From NCBI RefSeq assembly GCF_023151555.2, contig NZ_CP100426.1, positions 744,001 to 808,000 of the forward strand: a stretch of DNA of 64,000 nucleotides. Direction: 5' to 3'. The stretch is from Photobacterium sp. CCB-ST2H9. GTDB taxonomy: Bacteria; Pseudomonadota; Gammaproteobacteria; Enterobacterales; Vibrionaceae. The translations under genes and the position numbers were made by a program. Under the pieces are notes generated by a model that did not search any database, was not told where the DNA came from, and was given only the letters and a program-made list of their open reading frames with translations. This document shows, in pieces, positions 27,200 to 36,403 of this stretch; the stretch's first letter is position 1, and each line of letters begins with the position of its first letter.

Positions 27200-28423
27200 A
27201 TGACCATTCAACATCAAGCCCAAAACCACACTTCAAGCCGGGAAATATTCCTTGCTTACTTGATTCATTTTTTCATGGCACTGGATTTACTCATCATTGT
27301 GCCCTTCAGCGCTTATATCACTGCCGCCAGCCATGTCTCTGCCGCACAGGCAGGATACCTGTCTGCCAGCTATGCGATTGCAGCAACCCTGACGAGTCTG
27401 TGCATACGGGGAACCCAACATCAGCTCCGGGAAAAAAATCGGCTTCTCATTTGTCTGACCGGTCTGGCCATCGCGACTTTCTGCCTGCCCTTGTTAGCGC
27501 ATTTCCATGCCATGCTGGCAGCAAGAGCCATTGCAGGAATCTTTGGCGGGGCGCTGGCTGTGATCAACCTGAATTACTTAAGCCTGATCACACCCGCCGA
27601 ACAGCGCAAACGGTCAATTGCCATGCTGATGAGTACCTTCCCGCTGGCACTAACCCTGGGTGTCCCGGGCTTACTGTGGGTATCCGGGGAAGAAAACTGG
27701 CCACTCAGCTTTTACCTTCTTGGGGGTGCTTTCAGCCTGTGTGCACTGCTTGTTCTGCTCACAAACCCGAACCGGGTCAGCCAACCAGATACTGCACCAC
27801 CCCGTTCCGCAGATCTCATTCCCCGCTCCTCAGCAGACCGTTCACTGATCATGCGCCTCGGTTTCATCATCTTTCTGACTGTATTCAGTACATTCACTAT
27901 ATCGACGCAATTTCCAGTCATGCTGGTGATCAATCAGCAGCTTCCCGATAACCTGCTCAGTCTGAGCTATGTCTTCGGGGGTGCCGGATCTTTTCTGGTG
28001 ATTCAATGGTATGGCAGGAGTCATGACCGCCTGTCCGATTTCAGGCTGATCAACAGATTGTCAGCACTCATGGTGGTCACAGCGCTGACAGGTTTTCTCA
28101 CACATCAGATGATGCTGGCACTCGCGTCATTTGCGTGTTTCATGATTGTCAGTTCAGCGAGAACACTGATCGTCATGACATCAATTTTCACAAATTTAGT
28201 CCCCGGATTGCGTTCAACAATGGCAGGAATTCAAAATGCGATTCAACATATTGCGGTCGGTTTAGGCGGAGCAGTCAGTAGCCTCTTCATTCATTCCACT
28301 CAACCCGATCAATTAAATTTTTCAAGTCTGCTGTTGGTATTTACTTTAATGACTTGTATGGTGCCGTTTTGTTGGAAACTCAAAAATAAAAAATCGATTT
28401 ATAAAACAGAAACAGAAACATGA
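27200..28423 (+). CDS. MFS transporter (drug/metabolite efflux type)
   Basis: A 407-residue, twelve-helix major facilitator protein (FLAYLIHFFMALDLLIIVPF; ARAIAGIFGGALAVINLNYL in helices 4-5). The pattern fits DHA1-type exporters of sugars or drugs. The ribosome site before ATG 27200 is weak. Regulation by the divergent LysR protein is likely. A terminator follows at 28490-28508. Confidence 0.85.
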   Translation: MTIQHQAQNHTSSREIFLAYLIHFFMALDLLIIVPFSAYITAASHVSAAQAGYLSASYAIAATLTSLCIRGTQHQLREKNRLLICLTGLAIATFCLPLLAHFHAMLAARAIAGIFGGALAVINLNYLSLITPAEQRKRSIAMLMSTFPLALTLGVPGLLWVSGEENWPLSFYLLGGAFSLCALLVLLTNPNRVSQPDTAPPRSADLIPRSSADRSLIMRLGFIIFLTVFSTFTISTQFPVMLVINQQLPDNLLSLSYVFGGAGSFLVIQWYGRSHDRLSDFRLINRLSALMVVTALTGFLTHQMMLALASFACFMIVSSARTLIVMTSIFTNLVPGLRSTMAGIQNAIQHIAVGLGGAVSSLFIHSTQPDQLNFSSLLLVFTLMTCMVPFCWKLKNKKSIYKTETET

Positions 28424-28489
28424 ACCTCTTGTCTGCGTCACTGACCTGATATTCAAGTAATCACTTGAAATATATTTTTAAAATCGAAT

Positions 28490-28508
28490 AAGGCAGCCAG
28501 GCTGCCTT
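28490..28508. terminator. Bidirectional terminator
   Basis: Perfect 8-base stem AAGGCAGC (28490-28497) with GCTGCCTT (28501-28508), 3-base loop, followed by TATCTTT; it separates the MFS gene from the convergent small gene. Confidence 0.8.
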
Positions 28509-28523
28509 TATCTTTCGTAACAA

Positions 28524-28796
28524 TTAACCAGATATATCTTTGGAAATCGTAAACGTGACGGTATCACCCGGCGTCGCGTAAGGCTTATTTTTTGGATCAC
28601 CTCCGATCCACCGACCGCCCTCCTGAACCTGAGCACCAATACTGAGAGCGTTGAAATTGCCTGTTTTCAACTCACCACTTTTCCCAGGATCGAGCCACAG
28701 CGTATCAAACGGAATAAAATTATCGCCGGCATTAAAATTACTAAACAGCACACGGGTATCTGAGTCGTTCACGATTTTAATGGTGTCAGCTGCCAT
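28524..28796 (-). CDS. Small beta-rich protein of unknown function
   Basis: A 90-residue protein without signal peptide, dominated by alternating strands (DTIKIVNDSDTRVLFSNF; LWLDPGKSGELKTGNF; ALSIGAQVQEGGRWIGG; DTVTFTISKDISG), consistent with a beta-sandwich. ATG 28796 follows GAGGA at about nine bases; an upstream ATG (28811) is adjacent to that site and less likely. No family is recognised with confidence. Surroundings are AT-rich. Confidence 0.6.
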   Translation of the reverse strand: MAADTIKIVNDSDTRVLFSNFNAGDNFIPFDTLWLDPGKSGELKTGNFNALSIGAQVQEGGRWIGGDPKNKPYATPGDTVTFTISKDISG

Positions 28797-29039
28797 CGGG
28801 TTATTCCTCATATGTGATCAAATAAACTTGATACAGCATTACGAAAATAGTTTACCATTCTATTTTTATCCACAAAAAAATGACAATCGCTTAAAAAATC
28901 CGGCTTAATCATTCTTTGTTAACATATTAATGAGGCTACAATGTAATTTATTAATTCCAAAGGGGAATAAAAATAACAGAAAAATTAATGCTTTTATTTC
29001 AAAACATTAAAACAGGACTTTCAATTTAAAATAATGATG

Positions 29040-29843
29040 CTATCTATTCTGATGCAGATCACGCCGATATCTTCCAGGTCTTTCACGGAGAGTCTGCTTG
29101 ACACGCAAACTATATTTTTTGGGGGTAATTTTTGCGATTTTCGAAAACTCGCGGGTCATATGTGCCTGATCAGCAAAGCCCTGCTCAAAGGCAAGATCAG
29201 CTAAGGGCATGTCTGGCGCAGATTTGATTTGTTCGAGCGCTTCTTTCACTCGCAGGATGCGCTGATAATGTTTTGGAGTTATGCCCATCCACTTCTGAAA
29301 ATGGCGCTCTATCTGGCGTGTTCCCACGGGCAGAGACTGACCTGTGCCGCTGGATTGTACGGCACTGACGATATCGAGCGTGGTCTGATGGGTGAGTTTC
29401 TCAAATTCAAAGGTTCGCTTGATCCAGCGATACACGGTGGCGATCCGGACAGAGTGGTTGCTGCACTGGCGCAATTGTTGTTGTAAGACCTGCAATACAA
29501 GAAAATCATCTGAGCCTTGTTCGATCGTGACTGGCGTATCAAAACGTTTGCCCAGCAAGCTGTAACCCATGGCGGGATGAAAACGGATTCCGGCCAACAC
29601 CGCTCCGGGTGGCATCGTGACCTGCTGTGCTTCCTTACTGACGGGTAGCAACACAACTCCGGCCGGGTGCCAATGGCCGCCGAAGCTGACCTCGCACCCC
29701 AGATTAAACAGGATGCCGCTGCCGGCATCGCTGAACAGCAGTTTTTCGACCACTGCAGGCTGATCGGATGGTACGGAAACAGACCATATTCCCTGAACAT
29801 GGTCTGTCAGTAAGCCCTGAGGTTTGAAGATTCTGAAATCCAT
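29040..29843 (-). CDS. AraC-family transcriptional regulator
   Basis: A 267-residue regulator with an N-terminal sensing domain of the kind starting FxIFKPQGLLTDHVQGIWSV and a C-terminal AraC HTH (QIERHFQKWMGITPKHYQRI; PLADLAFEQGFADQAHMTRE). It starts 16 bases after the AhpD-family gene on the same strand and is probably co-transcribed. ATG 29843 has an AGGA inside the upstream stop region; TTG 29846 is adjacent in frame. Confidence 0.85.
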   Translation of the reverse strand: MDFRIFKPQGLLTDHVQGIWSVSVPSDQPAVVEKLLFSDAGSGILFNLGCEVSFGGHWHPAGVVLLPVSKEAQQVTMPPGAVLAGIRFHPAMGYSLLGKRFDTPVTIEQGSDDFLVLQVLQQQLRQCSNHSVRIATVYRWIKRTFEFEKLTHQTTLDIVSAVQSSGTGQSLPVGTRQIERHFQKWMGITPKHYQRILRVKEALEQIKSAPDMPLADLAFEQGFADQAHMTREFSKIAKITPKKYSLRVKQTLRERPGRYRRDLHQNR

Positions 29844-29858
29844 CAAACAGTGTGTATC

Positions 29859-30320
29859 CTATTTCGGCTGGTAAATGCCGACTTTCGGTTTGAAGGCTTT
29901 TACCATTCTGTTCCAGCTGTTAATGGCATTAATTGCCACGGTTAAATCTACCATAGCCAAATCACCGAAAGTGTCCAGTACCTGATGATAAAGTTCATCA
30001 GACACCGGCTGGCAGGCGGTCAGTTGTTCTGCAAACGCCAGTGCGACTTTTTCCTGCGCGGTATACAAAGGCATATCCCGCCAGGCACTTAAGCCATAAA
30101 TTCTTTCAGGTTTTTCCCCGAGTTTTAACGCATCTTTACTGTGCATATCGATACAATAAGCACACTGATTGATCTGTGATACACGCAGTTTCACCAGCTC
30201 CCAGATGGTCATGGACATCGTGGAAGACTCGCGAAATTGCTGATGAAAATAGCTTTCCTGTTGTAACAGGATTTCCATTGCCTGAGGCGCAGCGTTGAAG
30301 TAACTCAGTCGGTTTGTCAT
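29859..30320 (-). CDS. AhpD/carboxymuconolactone decarboxylase-family protein
   Basis: A 153-residue protein with the AhpD-like redox motif QCAYCIDMHSKDALKLG (CxxC followed by His three residues later), typical of alkylhydroperoxidase-like proteins that act as peroxide-reducing thiol enzymes. AAGGAG lies just before ATG 30320. An AraC regulator follows in the same operon. The physiological substrate is unknown. Confidence 0.88.
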   Translation of the reverse strand: MTNRLSYFNAAPQAMEILLQQESYFHQQFRESSTMSMTIWELVKLRVSQINQCAYCIDMHSKDALKLGEKPERIYGLSAWRDMPLYTAQEKVALAFAEQLTACQPVSDELYHQVLDTFGDLAMVDLTVAINAINSWNRMVKAFKPKVGIYQPK

Positions 30321-30401
30321 GTGATATCTCCTTAATGAACTTGCAGTCTGAAGATAACCACTCTGAAACGGGTTTTATTGAATATTTCCGACACCAGCCA
30401 T

Positions 30402-31295
30402 TCAAGCTTCTTTTTCCTCAGTAAACAGTTGCTGTGATTCTGCCAGTAACCATTCCAGTACAGCGTTCCATGCCGTATCTCGCCGCTTAATCGCAGACAA
30501 GATGAAATCCTGCTGGTAGGGCAGATTTTCCGTCGACAGCGTTTTCACTTCATACCATTCAGCTGTCGCAACATGCTCCGGCACAAAAGCCCAGCCAATC
30601 CCCTGCATAACCAGAGACGATATCAGGTAGAAACTGTCAACATGCCAGTAACTGGGCGAGATCGGTTTGCCAAGTGCCTGCCCCAGCCGGTCACGGATCA
30701 CGAGCTGGCGATATTCAATCAGCTGGCTTTCCGTCGGAGCCGGAACAGCTGCCAGCGGGTGATTCTCAGACACAATCAGCGCCTGTCCGGTGCGGGCAAT
30801 CGCATAGCGTTCCAGGGAATCCGGCAGAACGTGGTCCTGCAGAACAAAACCAATGTCCGCTTTTTCCTCATCGATCCAACTGGCGATATCTTCCTGTGAA
30901 CCGTTCAGCAAGGTGACACTCAGGTGCGGAAACCTGTCAGCCAACCGGGCATACAGCATCTCAAAGTTTTCAATCGGCACGGCTTCATCCATGGCAATGG
31001 CAAGTTGTACAGGGTTGGCCGATACAACCGATAAAGCCCGCGACTGAAGACGCTGGCACTGAGTTAATACCGAACCGGCATCATTCAGGACTTCCCGGCC
31101 ATCTTCAGTGAGCACAGGGAATTTACCGGAACGGTCGAAGAGCAAGAAGCCCAGATCAGCTTCCAGATTTGCAATGGCGGTACTGACCCGTGACTGCGCT
31201 TTGCCCAGTTGTCGTGCCGTGGCTGTGAATGATCCGCATCGGGCTGCGGTCACAAAGGCTTCCAGCTGGTCCAGATTCCAGGTAATACGTGACAT
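30402..31295 (-). CDS. LysR-family transcriptional regulator
   Basis: A 297-residue LysR protein: HTH SFTATARQLGKAQSRVSTAI near residues 22-41, then the effector domain. ATG 31295 is chosen because AGAGGG lies three bases upstream and the normal opening MSRITWNLDQLEAFV begins there. It is divergent from a MATE efflux gene that starts 141 bases away, its likely target. Confidence 0.9.
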   Translation of the reverse strand: MSRITWNLDQLEAFVTAARCGSFTATARQLGKAQSRVSTAIANLEADLGFLLFDRSGKFPVLTEDGREVLNDAGSVLTQCQRLQSRALSVVSANPVQLAIAMDEAVPIENFEMLYARLADRFPHLSVTLLNGSQEDIASWIDEEKADIGFVLQDHVLPDSLERYAIARTGQALIVSENHPLAAVPAPTESQLIEYRQLVIRDRLGQALGKPISPSYWHVDSFYLISSLVMQGIGWAFVPEHVATAEWYEVKTLSTENLPYQQDFILSAIKRRDTAWNAVLEWLLAESQQLFTEEKEA

Positions 31296-31435
31296 AAGCC
31301 CTCTTGCGTCATCCATTTATCATTCTCTCTCACACTGATTATCCATCCGAAAAACGGATAGTAACCAACTTCGTTCCATCCTGATTCTGACAGAGAATGC
31401 ACGGTAACACCAAGATGCTTCGCAGAGAGAATACA

Positions 31436-32791
31436 ATGGAAGCTATGCAACAAACCGAGTCCATCGGCAGGATTTTCTGCCGGTTCACTATTCCGGCTGT
31501 CATGGCGATGCTTGTCAACGGCCTTTACCAGATTGTGGACGGAATATTTGTCGGACATTACCTGGGGCAGGATGGCCTGACCGCAATAAACATCGCCTGG
31601 CCGGTGATCAGCATTTTTATCGGTACCGGCCTCATGATCGGAATGGGAGCCGGCAGTCTGATTTCAAAATACCGGGGAATGCGTGACACAACACAAGCAA
31701 GAGCGGCACTGGGAAATGCGATATTGCTTGTGGTTCTGACCGGACTGGCGGTATCCGCACTGCTGCAAGTCGTTGGCTCGCAATTACTGGTACTGCAGGG
31801 TGCGGCTGACCAGGCAGGCGAATTCGCCACCAGCTACTTACAAGTGTTCACCGGATGTTCAGTCTTGGCCGTGGGCGCCAGCGCCGCTCCTTTTCTGGTC
31901 AGAAATGATGATTCGCCGAAGTTTGCCACCAGCCTCATGGTCTTCGGAGCCCTCATGAATACGGTGCTGGACTATGTTTTCATCGGTAAACTGGGCTGGG
32001 GACTGAGAGGCGCTGCTGTCGCAACGGTCATGGCACAGGGAACAGTAGCGCTGCTGGCCTTGAGCTATTTCCTGAGCCGGTATTCGGCGCTGGGATTGTC
32101 TTTCAGAGCATTTCAGATAAACCCAAGCAAACTTCTTGAGATTTTGAAGCTGGGTTCATCCTGTCTGGTGATGTATCTCTATACCGGGATGATGGTGGCT
32201 CTGCATAACCGGCTGTTCATGGAATATGGTTCTGCGACCAGTGTGGCCGCATATGCCATTGTCGGCTACCTGATGACACTGTACTACCTGCTGGCAGAGG
32301 GGATCTCCGAAGGCATGCAGCCACCGGTCAGTTACTTTCATGGCGAAAGAGCACATCATAAAGTCCGTCAGACGGTTTGGCTGGCCTGCAAAGTCACAAC
32401 AGTCATTGGTATCAGCTGGATCGCGTTGCTGAACCTGTATCCGCAAGCCGTAATTGGCTGGTTCAACGGGGACAATACATCGCTGATCAGTGAAGCACAC
32501 AAGGGGATCCGGTTACACCTGTTCAGCCTGTTTCTGGATGGTCTGATCGTCATCAGCACCGTGTATTTTATGTCGGTTGGCCGCGGCGGGATGGCTTTCG
32601 CGATTTCGCTCGGAAATATGCTGGTACAGTTGCCGTTTCTCTGGCTGTTACCCAAATGGCTGGGTCTGGAAGGTGTCTGGCTGGCGATGCCGCTGTCCAA
32701 TATTGTTCTGGCCGTTTTTGCACTGGGTGCAATGTGGAAATCACTGTCCCGCGCCTCAGATCAGCAGCATCTTGCGTCCGCCATCCCCTGA
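31436..32791 (+). CDS. MATE-family efflux transporter (VmrA-like)
   Basis: A 451-residue membrane protein with twelve helices. The opening (ESIGRIFCRFTIPAVMAMLV, then GLYQIVDGIFVGHYLG) strongly recalls Vibrio VmrA and related Na+-coupled multidrug pumps. ATG 31436 and ATG 31445 are both possible; the second has GGAAG close upstream. It is divergent from a LysR regulator. Only distantly similar to the MATE protein at 6853-8271. Confidence 0.9.
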   Translation: MEAMQQTESIGRIFCRFTIPAVMAMLVNGLYQIVDGIFVGHYLGQDGLTAINIAWPVISIFIGTGLMIGMGAGSLISKYRGMRDTTQARAALGNAILLVVLTGLAVSALLQVVGSQLLVLQGAADQAGEFATSYLQVFTGCSVLAVGASAAPFLVRNDDSPKFATSLMVFGALMNTVLDYVFIGKLGWGLRGAAVATVMAQGTVALLALSYFLSRYSALGLSFRAFQINPSKLLEILKLGSSCLVMYLYTGMMVALHNRLFMEYGSATSVAAYAIVGYLMTLYYLLAEGISEGMQPPVSYFHGERAHHKVRQTVWLACKVTTVIGISWIALLNLYPQAVIGWFNGDNTSLISEAHKGIRLHLFSLFLDGLIVISTVYFMSVGRGGMAFAISLGNMLVQLPFLWLLPKWLGLEGVWLAMPLSNIVLAVFALGAMWKSLSRASDQQHLASAIP

Positions 32792-32847
32792 TACCTGTGG
32801 TTTCGGGCAACTTTCAGCTTGCCCGTTCGATTTCCGGAAATTGTCGT

Positions 32848-33732
32848 CTACTGAACTGAAGCCAGTGTGTCAGGCTCGCAAGCCTGCGCCTGAGCACTGA
32901 GCTTTGGCCAGTGATCCAGCAGACACACCAGATGATCCCGCCAGATTTCATCATCCCATACAGCAATATGCCCCTGCTCCTGAGATAACCAGAGTTGTTT
33001 CGGTTCATGCGCCATTTGATACAGGGTTTTGGCATGACTGGCACTGATCACCGGATCGTTTTCACTGTGCACAATTAACACAGGTACATGCTGGATACGT
33101 GCCATTGAACGCTCCGGGGCATAGGTGTCCGTAATAAACCAGCTCAGCGGATATTGAAACAGATAGGTCAGCCAGAAACTGCCCAGTTTTTCCCGCACAA
33201 TTTTCTGATGAGAGCTGAAAGCACTGTCAATAATCAGCCCCTGAGGACGTTTATCCTCTGGCAGGTCGGCGACCATATTGACGGCAATGGATGCACCAAG
33301 ACTCTGCCCCCATACAATGACAGGACTGTTGTCCTGACGTTCATTCAGTAACGCCTGATAACCCGCCAGCGCATCCTGCTGAACCGACGCAAAATCAGGA
33401 TCACCAGCAGTTCGTCCATAACCGCGGTAATCAATGATCACTACTTCCCAGCCTTTGTCGACCAGCCAGAACACATTGGCAACGTGATAGCTCAGGTTCT
33501 GTGCATTCCCGTGGAGGAAATAAATTGTCCCTCTTTTTTTGCCCTTCACCGGGAGCCGCCAGGCATGGATTAAGGTGCCGTCTTCTGCGGTGAAAAACCG
33601 ATCTTCTTTTGTAAATTTAAGCACTTCCGGAGAAGGAACGAATTGCCTTGAAGGCCAGAAAAATAAACTTTCACAGCCAGCAATGCCCATCATCACGAGC
33701 ACACAGAAAAGTACAGTGATCAATTTTTTCAT
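32848..33732 (-). CDS. Lipoprotein alpha/beta hydrolase
   Basis: A 294-residue alpha/beta hydrolase of the BEM46/YfhR type. The N-terminus is a lipoprotein signal with lipobox GIAGC, so the protein should be anchored in the envelope. Catalytic residues are visible: GQSLGAS nucleophile elbow, ENDPVI aspartate and QGHIAVWDD histidine. The oxyanion region is YFLHGNAQN. ATG 33732 has AAGG at nine bases; GTG two codons earlier is possible. The substrate, perhaps an ester or lipid, is unknown. Confidence 0.85.
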   Translation of the reverse strand: MKKLITVLFCVLVMMGIAGCESLFFWPSRQFVPSPEVLKFTKEDRFFTAEDGTLIHAWRLPVKGKKRGTIYFLHGNAQNLSYHVANVFWLVDKGWEVVIIDYRGYGRTAGDPDFASVQQDALAGYQALLNERQDNSPVIVWGQSLGASIAVNMVADLPEDKRPQGLIIDSAFSSHQKIVREKLGSFWLTYLFQYPLSWFITDTYAPERSMARIQHVPVLIVHSENDPVISASHAKTLYQMAHEPKQLWLSQEQGHIAVWDDEIWRDHLVCLLDHWPKLSAQAQACEPDTLASVQ

Positions 33733-33922
33733 GGGCACTACCTTTCATAGAGTGTTATCTGAAAGTGTAGATGCCATTCAATCCCTGACAAGCGTTGCCC
33801 GGCCATCATGACCGAAACGCACTGAAATGCGGGTGCTATGCTTACTCCAATCCTTTGTATTCGATTGACATGGGTCCGGACTTCCACACCAGATGATTCA
33901 ATCTATATTCAGGGCAAGCCGA

Positions 33923-34855
33923 GTGAAAAAAGACCATCACGATCGACGGAAATATCATTTCAGTCTGGCTGTTCTCATATTGCTTGGCATCACCATCGCT
34001 GGTCATGCCAAAGCAGCACCACCGAAGATTAACGTGCAGGCCAATTACGTTTACACCACCCAATTCGGATTCGGGCAGTATTCTATCGGCGGGCTGGATG
34101 CGGAAGTTTACTCACTGCCACTGACGTTTTCCTTTGATGATGTCTTTCAGAGCGCCACGTTAGACTTGTTCATCCCCGTCACCTACGGACGCTACCGGTT
34201 CAGAACCAACGGTGACTTTCAGGGCAACTTGGTCTCGGCCAGTGCAGACAGCGAAAGTCTGGCAGTACAACCCATGCTGATGCTGAAAATTCCGCTGAGT
34301 GAAACCTTCCAGATTTCGCCGCTGATTGCCTGGGGGCCGGGCAAAAACTTCGGGGCTGATGGTCAAATCATTGTGGATGGTGAAAAATACGCTGTCGATC
34401 TGAATGAGGCATGGTTTTATACCTATCAGCTCGGCGTTTCTGGCTTATTCCGTCATCATTCAGGTGGTTATGAGTTGCTTTACGGTATGGCGTTTATCTG
34501 GGCTGGGAATGGCAATTTGGGGAACGGGAATCGCAATCAATCTGAAGCCTATGGGACCCTTTACACTGGCGCAGAAGTCCGTCATCCGATCCGTGCGCAT
34601 CTTGGCAACATTCCGCTGAATGCAGGCGTTTTCGTCATTTATCACAACTTCACGCCGAGCCTGAAGTTTACACGCCCGGGACGGGGAAATTTAAGCGTGC
34701 AACAGATCATGGAACTCGGTGTTTCTCTGGGGAGTACGGCTTCAGGCAATCTGCCCTATGTGGGGGACTTTCTTGATGACTTTCGTATCAGTTTGAGTTA
34801 CCAGACGAACCAGAACTTTCACGGTATACGCTTGAACTTTGGTTTTCCGTTTTGA
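33923..34855 (+). CDS. Predicted outer-membrane beta-barrel protein
   Basis: A 310-residue protein with signal peptide (SLAVLILLGITIAGHAKAA) followed by alternating amphipathic strands and a terminal Phe (RLNFGFPF), the signature of outer-membrane barrels. GTG 33923 is preferred over ATG 33893 because AGGGC lies a few bases upstream and the basic n-region KKDHHDRRK starts there. No family was recognised. It stands alone between a hydrolase and the small-gene pair. Confidence 0.7.
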   Translation: MKKDHHDRRKYHFSLAVLILLGITIAGHAKAAPPKINVQANYVYTTQFGFGQYSIGGLDAEVYSLPLTFSFDDVFQSATLDLFIPVTYGRYRFRTNGDFQGNLVSASADSESLAVQPMLMLKIPLSETFQISPLIAWGPGKNFGADGQIIVDGEKYAVDLNEAWFYTYQLGVSGLFRHHSGGYELLYGMAFIWAGNGNLGNGNRNQSEAYGTLYTGAEVRHPIRAHLGNIPLNAGVFVIYHNFTPSLKFTRPGRGNLSVQQIMELGVSLGSTASGNLPYVGDFLDDFRISLSYQTNQNFHGIRLNFGFPF

Positions 34856-34896
34856 CTCAGATCTACAGACGTCCTGTATTCCGGGTCTGTTGACCA

Positions 34897-35106
34897 TCAG
34901 ACGCAGACACTAAAGCGCCCGATGATCTCATTCTCGCTGTTCAGAATATTTCCGGTATTCGAATTTTCACAGTAAGAAAAATCCAGCTCCCGGTGTGCCA
35001 TCTTCCCTTTCACCTGCACATGGCGGCGCAGCGCATCACCGGTCAGCTGATGAAGGTGTGAATTCCAGGACACGGCGTCTTCATAAAGCATAAAATTAAC
35101 AATCAC
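34897..35106 (-). CDS. Small protein of unknown function, 69 residues
   Basis: A 69-residue frame starting at GTG 35106, with AGAGGA ten bases upstream. It contains TGDALRRHVQVKGKMAHREL and ends FSVCV. Its GTG overlaps the TGA of the 32-codon frame upstream (GTGA), implying translational coupling. No known family was recognised. Confidence 0.5.
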   Translation of the reverse strand: MIVNFMLYEDAVSWNSHLHQLTGDALRRHVQVKGKMAHRELDFSYCENSNTGNILNSENEIIGRFSVCV

Positions 35107-35201
35107 TGAATTGAGGTCCTCTTGTTTGAAAGTTTATTTGAATCATGTTTTGAACGAGTTTGCTGAAACCAGAAACGGTGTCGGCCTGATGAACGAGACA
35201 T
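35103..35201 (-). CDS. Small arginine/serine-rich peptide, 32 residues
   Basis: ATG 35201 has a textbook AAGGAG five bases upstream and opens a 32-codon frame coding for a basic peptide (MSRSSGRHRFWFQQTRSKHD...). The stop overlaps the GTG start of the 69-residue gene. A second ATG directly before (35204) is in frame. The strong ribosome site and overlap argue for translation; the function is unknown. Confidence 0.45.
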   Translation of the reverse strand: MSRSSGRHRFWFQQTRSKHDSNKLSNKRTSIQ

Positions 35202-35420
35202 CATATCTCCTTATCTTTTCTTTAATGGCGGCAAAAAATACGGCGTAATAAAGTTCGGGGGTATTTTGAGCGCTGAATCAATTGTGAATAAATATATTGG
35301 AAGCGAATGACACGAATGTGACAAAGCAGATCAGAGCGAAGTATGTAAAAACGGGAACGAAAGGCGTACAGGGTGTTGTCAGGCTGAAAGGCGCGGGAGT
35401 AAATTAAGCGGTTGAGTATC

Positions 35421-35445
35421 GGCGCAAAAGATAACCCTTTGCGCC
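35421..35445. terminator. Hairpin downstream of cold-shock gene
   Basis: GGCGCAAA (35421-35428) pairs with TTTGCGCC (35438-35445), nine-base loop, just 3' of the minus-strand cold-shock gene. It lacks a clear T-run on either strand, so it is a weak terminator or an mRNA 3' end stabiliser. Confidence 0.5.
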
Positions 35446-35455
35446 GACAGAAAAA

Positions 35456-35668
35456 TTACAGCGCGACTACGTTCGCAGCTTGAGGGCCTTTCTGACCTTG
35501 CTCAACGTCAAAAGATACTTTTTGACCTTCAGCCAGAGTCTTGAAGCCTTCAGAAACGATTGCACGGAAGTGAACGAATACGTCTGCACCGCCGTTGTCC
35601 TGAGTAATGAAACCGAAACCTTTCTCTTCGTTAAACCACTTTACCAGACCAGTTGATTTGTTAGACAT
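35456..35668 (-). CDS. Cold-shock protein (CspA family)
   Basis: A 70-residue single cold-shock domain with RNP1 KGFGFI and RNP2 VFVHF, nearly all conserved positions intact ([30 protein letters not shown]). It binds RNA and single-stranded DNA. GGGGACATA precedes ATG 35668. A long gene-free upstream region suggests a structured leader as for cspA genes. Confidence 0.96.
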   Translation of the reverse strand: MSNKSTGLVKWFNEEKGFGFITQDNGGADVFVHFRAIVSEGFKTLAEGQKVSFDVEQGQKGPQAANVVAL

Positions 35669-35962
35669 GTTATGTCCCCTTTAATTAAATGAATTCAAAA
35701 TATGGATCGCAATGATGCGATGCGCTGAAGATCTGAATTATTGAATGTCACAATGAAGCTAAGGGAAACACTAAGATTAACAACGGTAACGAAGAAATAC
35801 TGAGGTTTAACTTTGACTTGAAGTTGCATTACTAAATTTGAGCGACAGAGCAAGACGAATCATACGCGAGTGGCCCCCTTTGTAAAGCTTTATTTTAGAC
35901 ACCACTGAAAATAACCAGCAAAAATACAATTCAGAATATAAATCATGGTCCACTTATTTCAT

Positions 35963-35981
35963 ATAAATGATAATTATCAAT
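35963..35981. promoter_or_regulatory. Fur-box-like sequence
   Basis: ATAAATGATAATTATCAAT is centred on the palindrome GATAATTATC and agrees with the 19-base Fur consensus at about 12 positions. It lies 14 bases before a 57-codon frame and over 400 bases from the LysR gene. A chance match in AT-rich DNA is possible. Confidence 0.35.
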
Positions 35982-35994
35982 CATATACACGAGA

Positions 35995-36168
35995 ATGTAC
36001 TGGCCCATCTTCCTTGAACACGTACGGTTCAACCATCGCTTCTTCACTGGCTTTTCATCGCAAGCACCCTGTTTTTTCTCAATCACTGAATACCAAATAT
36101 ACAAACAAACGCTGCCTGTAAACGGCCAGTGCGCTTATCTGTCACAATTTTCTGGCACATTTTCCTGA
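35995..36168 (+). CDS. Possible 57-residue protein after Fur-like box
   Basis: ATG 35995, with GAGA just upstream, opens a 57-codon frame (MYWPIFLEHVRFNHRFFTGF...) containing two cysteines and many aromatic residues. There is no signal peptide or known motif. The only support is position behind a Fur-like box; likely non-coding unless conserved. Confidence 0.2.
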   Translation: MYWPIFLEHVRFNHRFFTGFSSQAPCFFSITEYQIYKQTLPVNGQCAYLSQFSGTFS

Positions 36169-36403
36169 CGTACTCACCTGTCACACTCACCGCCCAGACA
36201 CGAAAGTACGCCACCAGCCATCACAGAACGAGACAAAACACATGACTGGCAATGATGATATGCGGAACCCTGTGCAACGCAGAACGGGTACCAAGATTCA
36301 CTGAAATTACCTATAGTTATGTCAGTAAAGCCTGTACCAATTGAGCCAGGCGTCAAAAATAATTCATAAAAACGGATTGATTGACAGATAAATAGCGACG
36401 AGC

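Larger units (their letters stand above)
35669..36403. other. Long intergenic region: csp leader, Fur-like box, short frame
   Basis: About 735 bases. The part next to the cold-shock gene (35669 to about 35900) is probably its promoter and long 5' leader. The middle holds a Fur-like box (35963-35981) and a 57-codon frame (35995-36168). A minus-strand frame at 36174-36467 overlaps the LysR start and looks spurious. No tRNA or repeat was found. Confidence 0.5.

Noticed and set aside
27181..27951. 256-codon plus-strand frame starting ahead of the MFS gene
   Set aside because: It is out of phase with the MFS gene, rich in Cys, His and Pro, and lacks any family pattern; a shadow of the real transporter frame.
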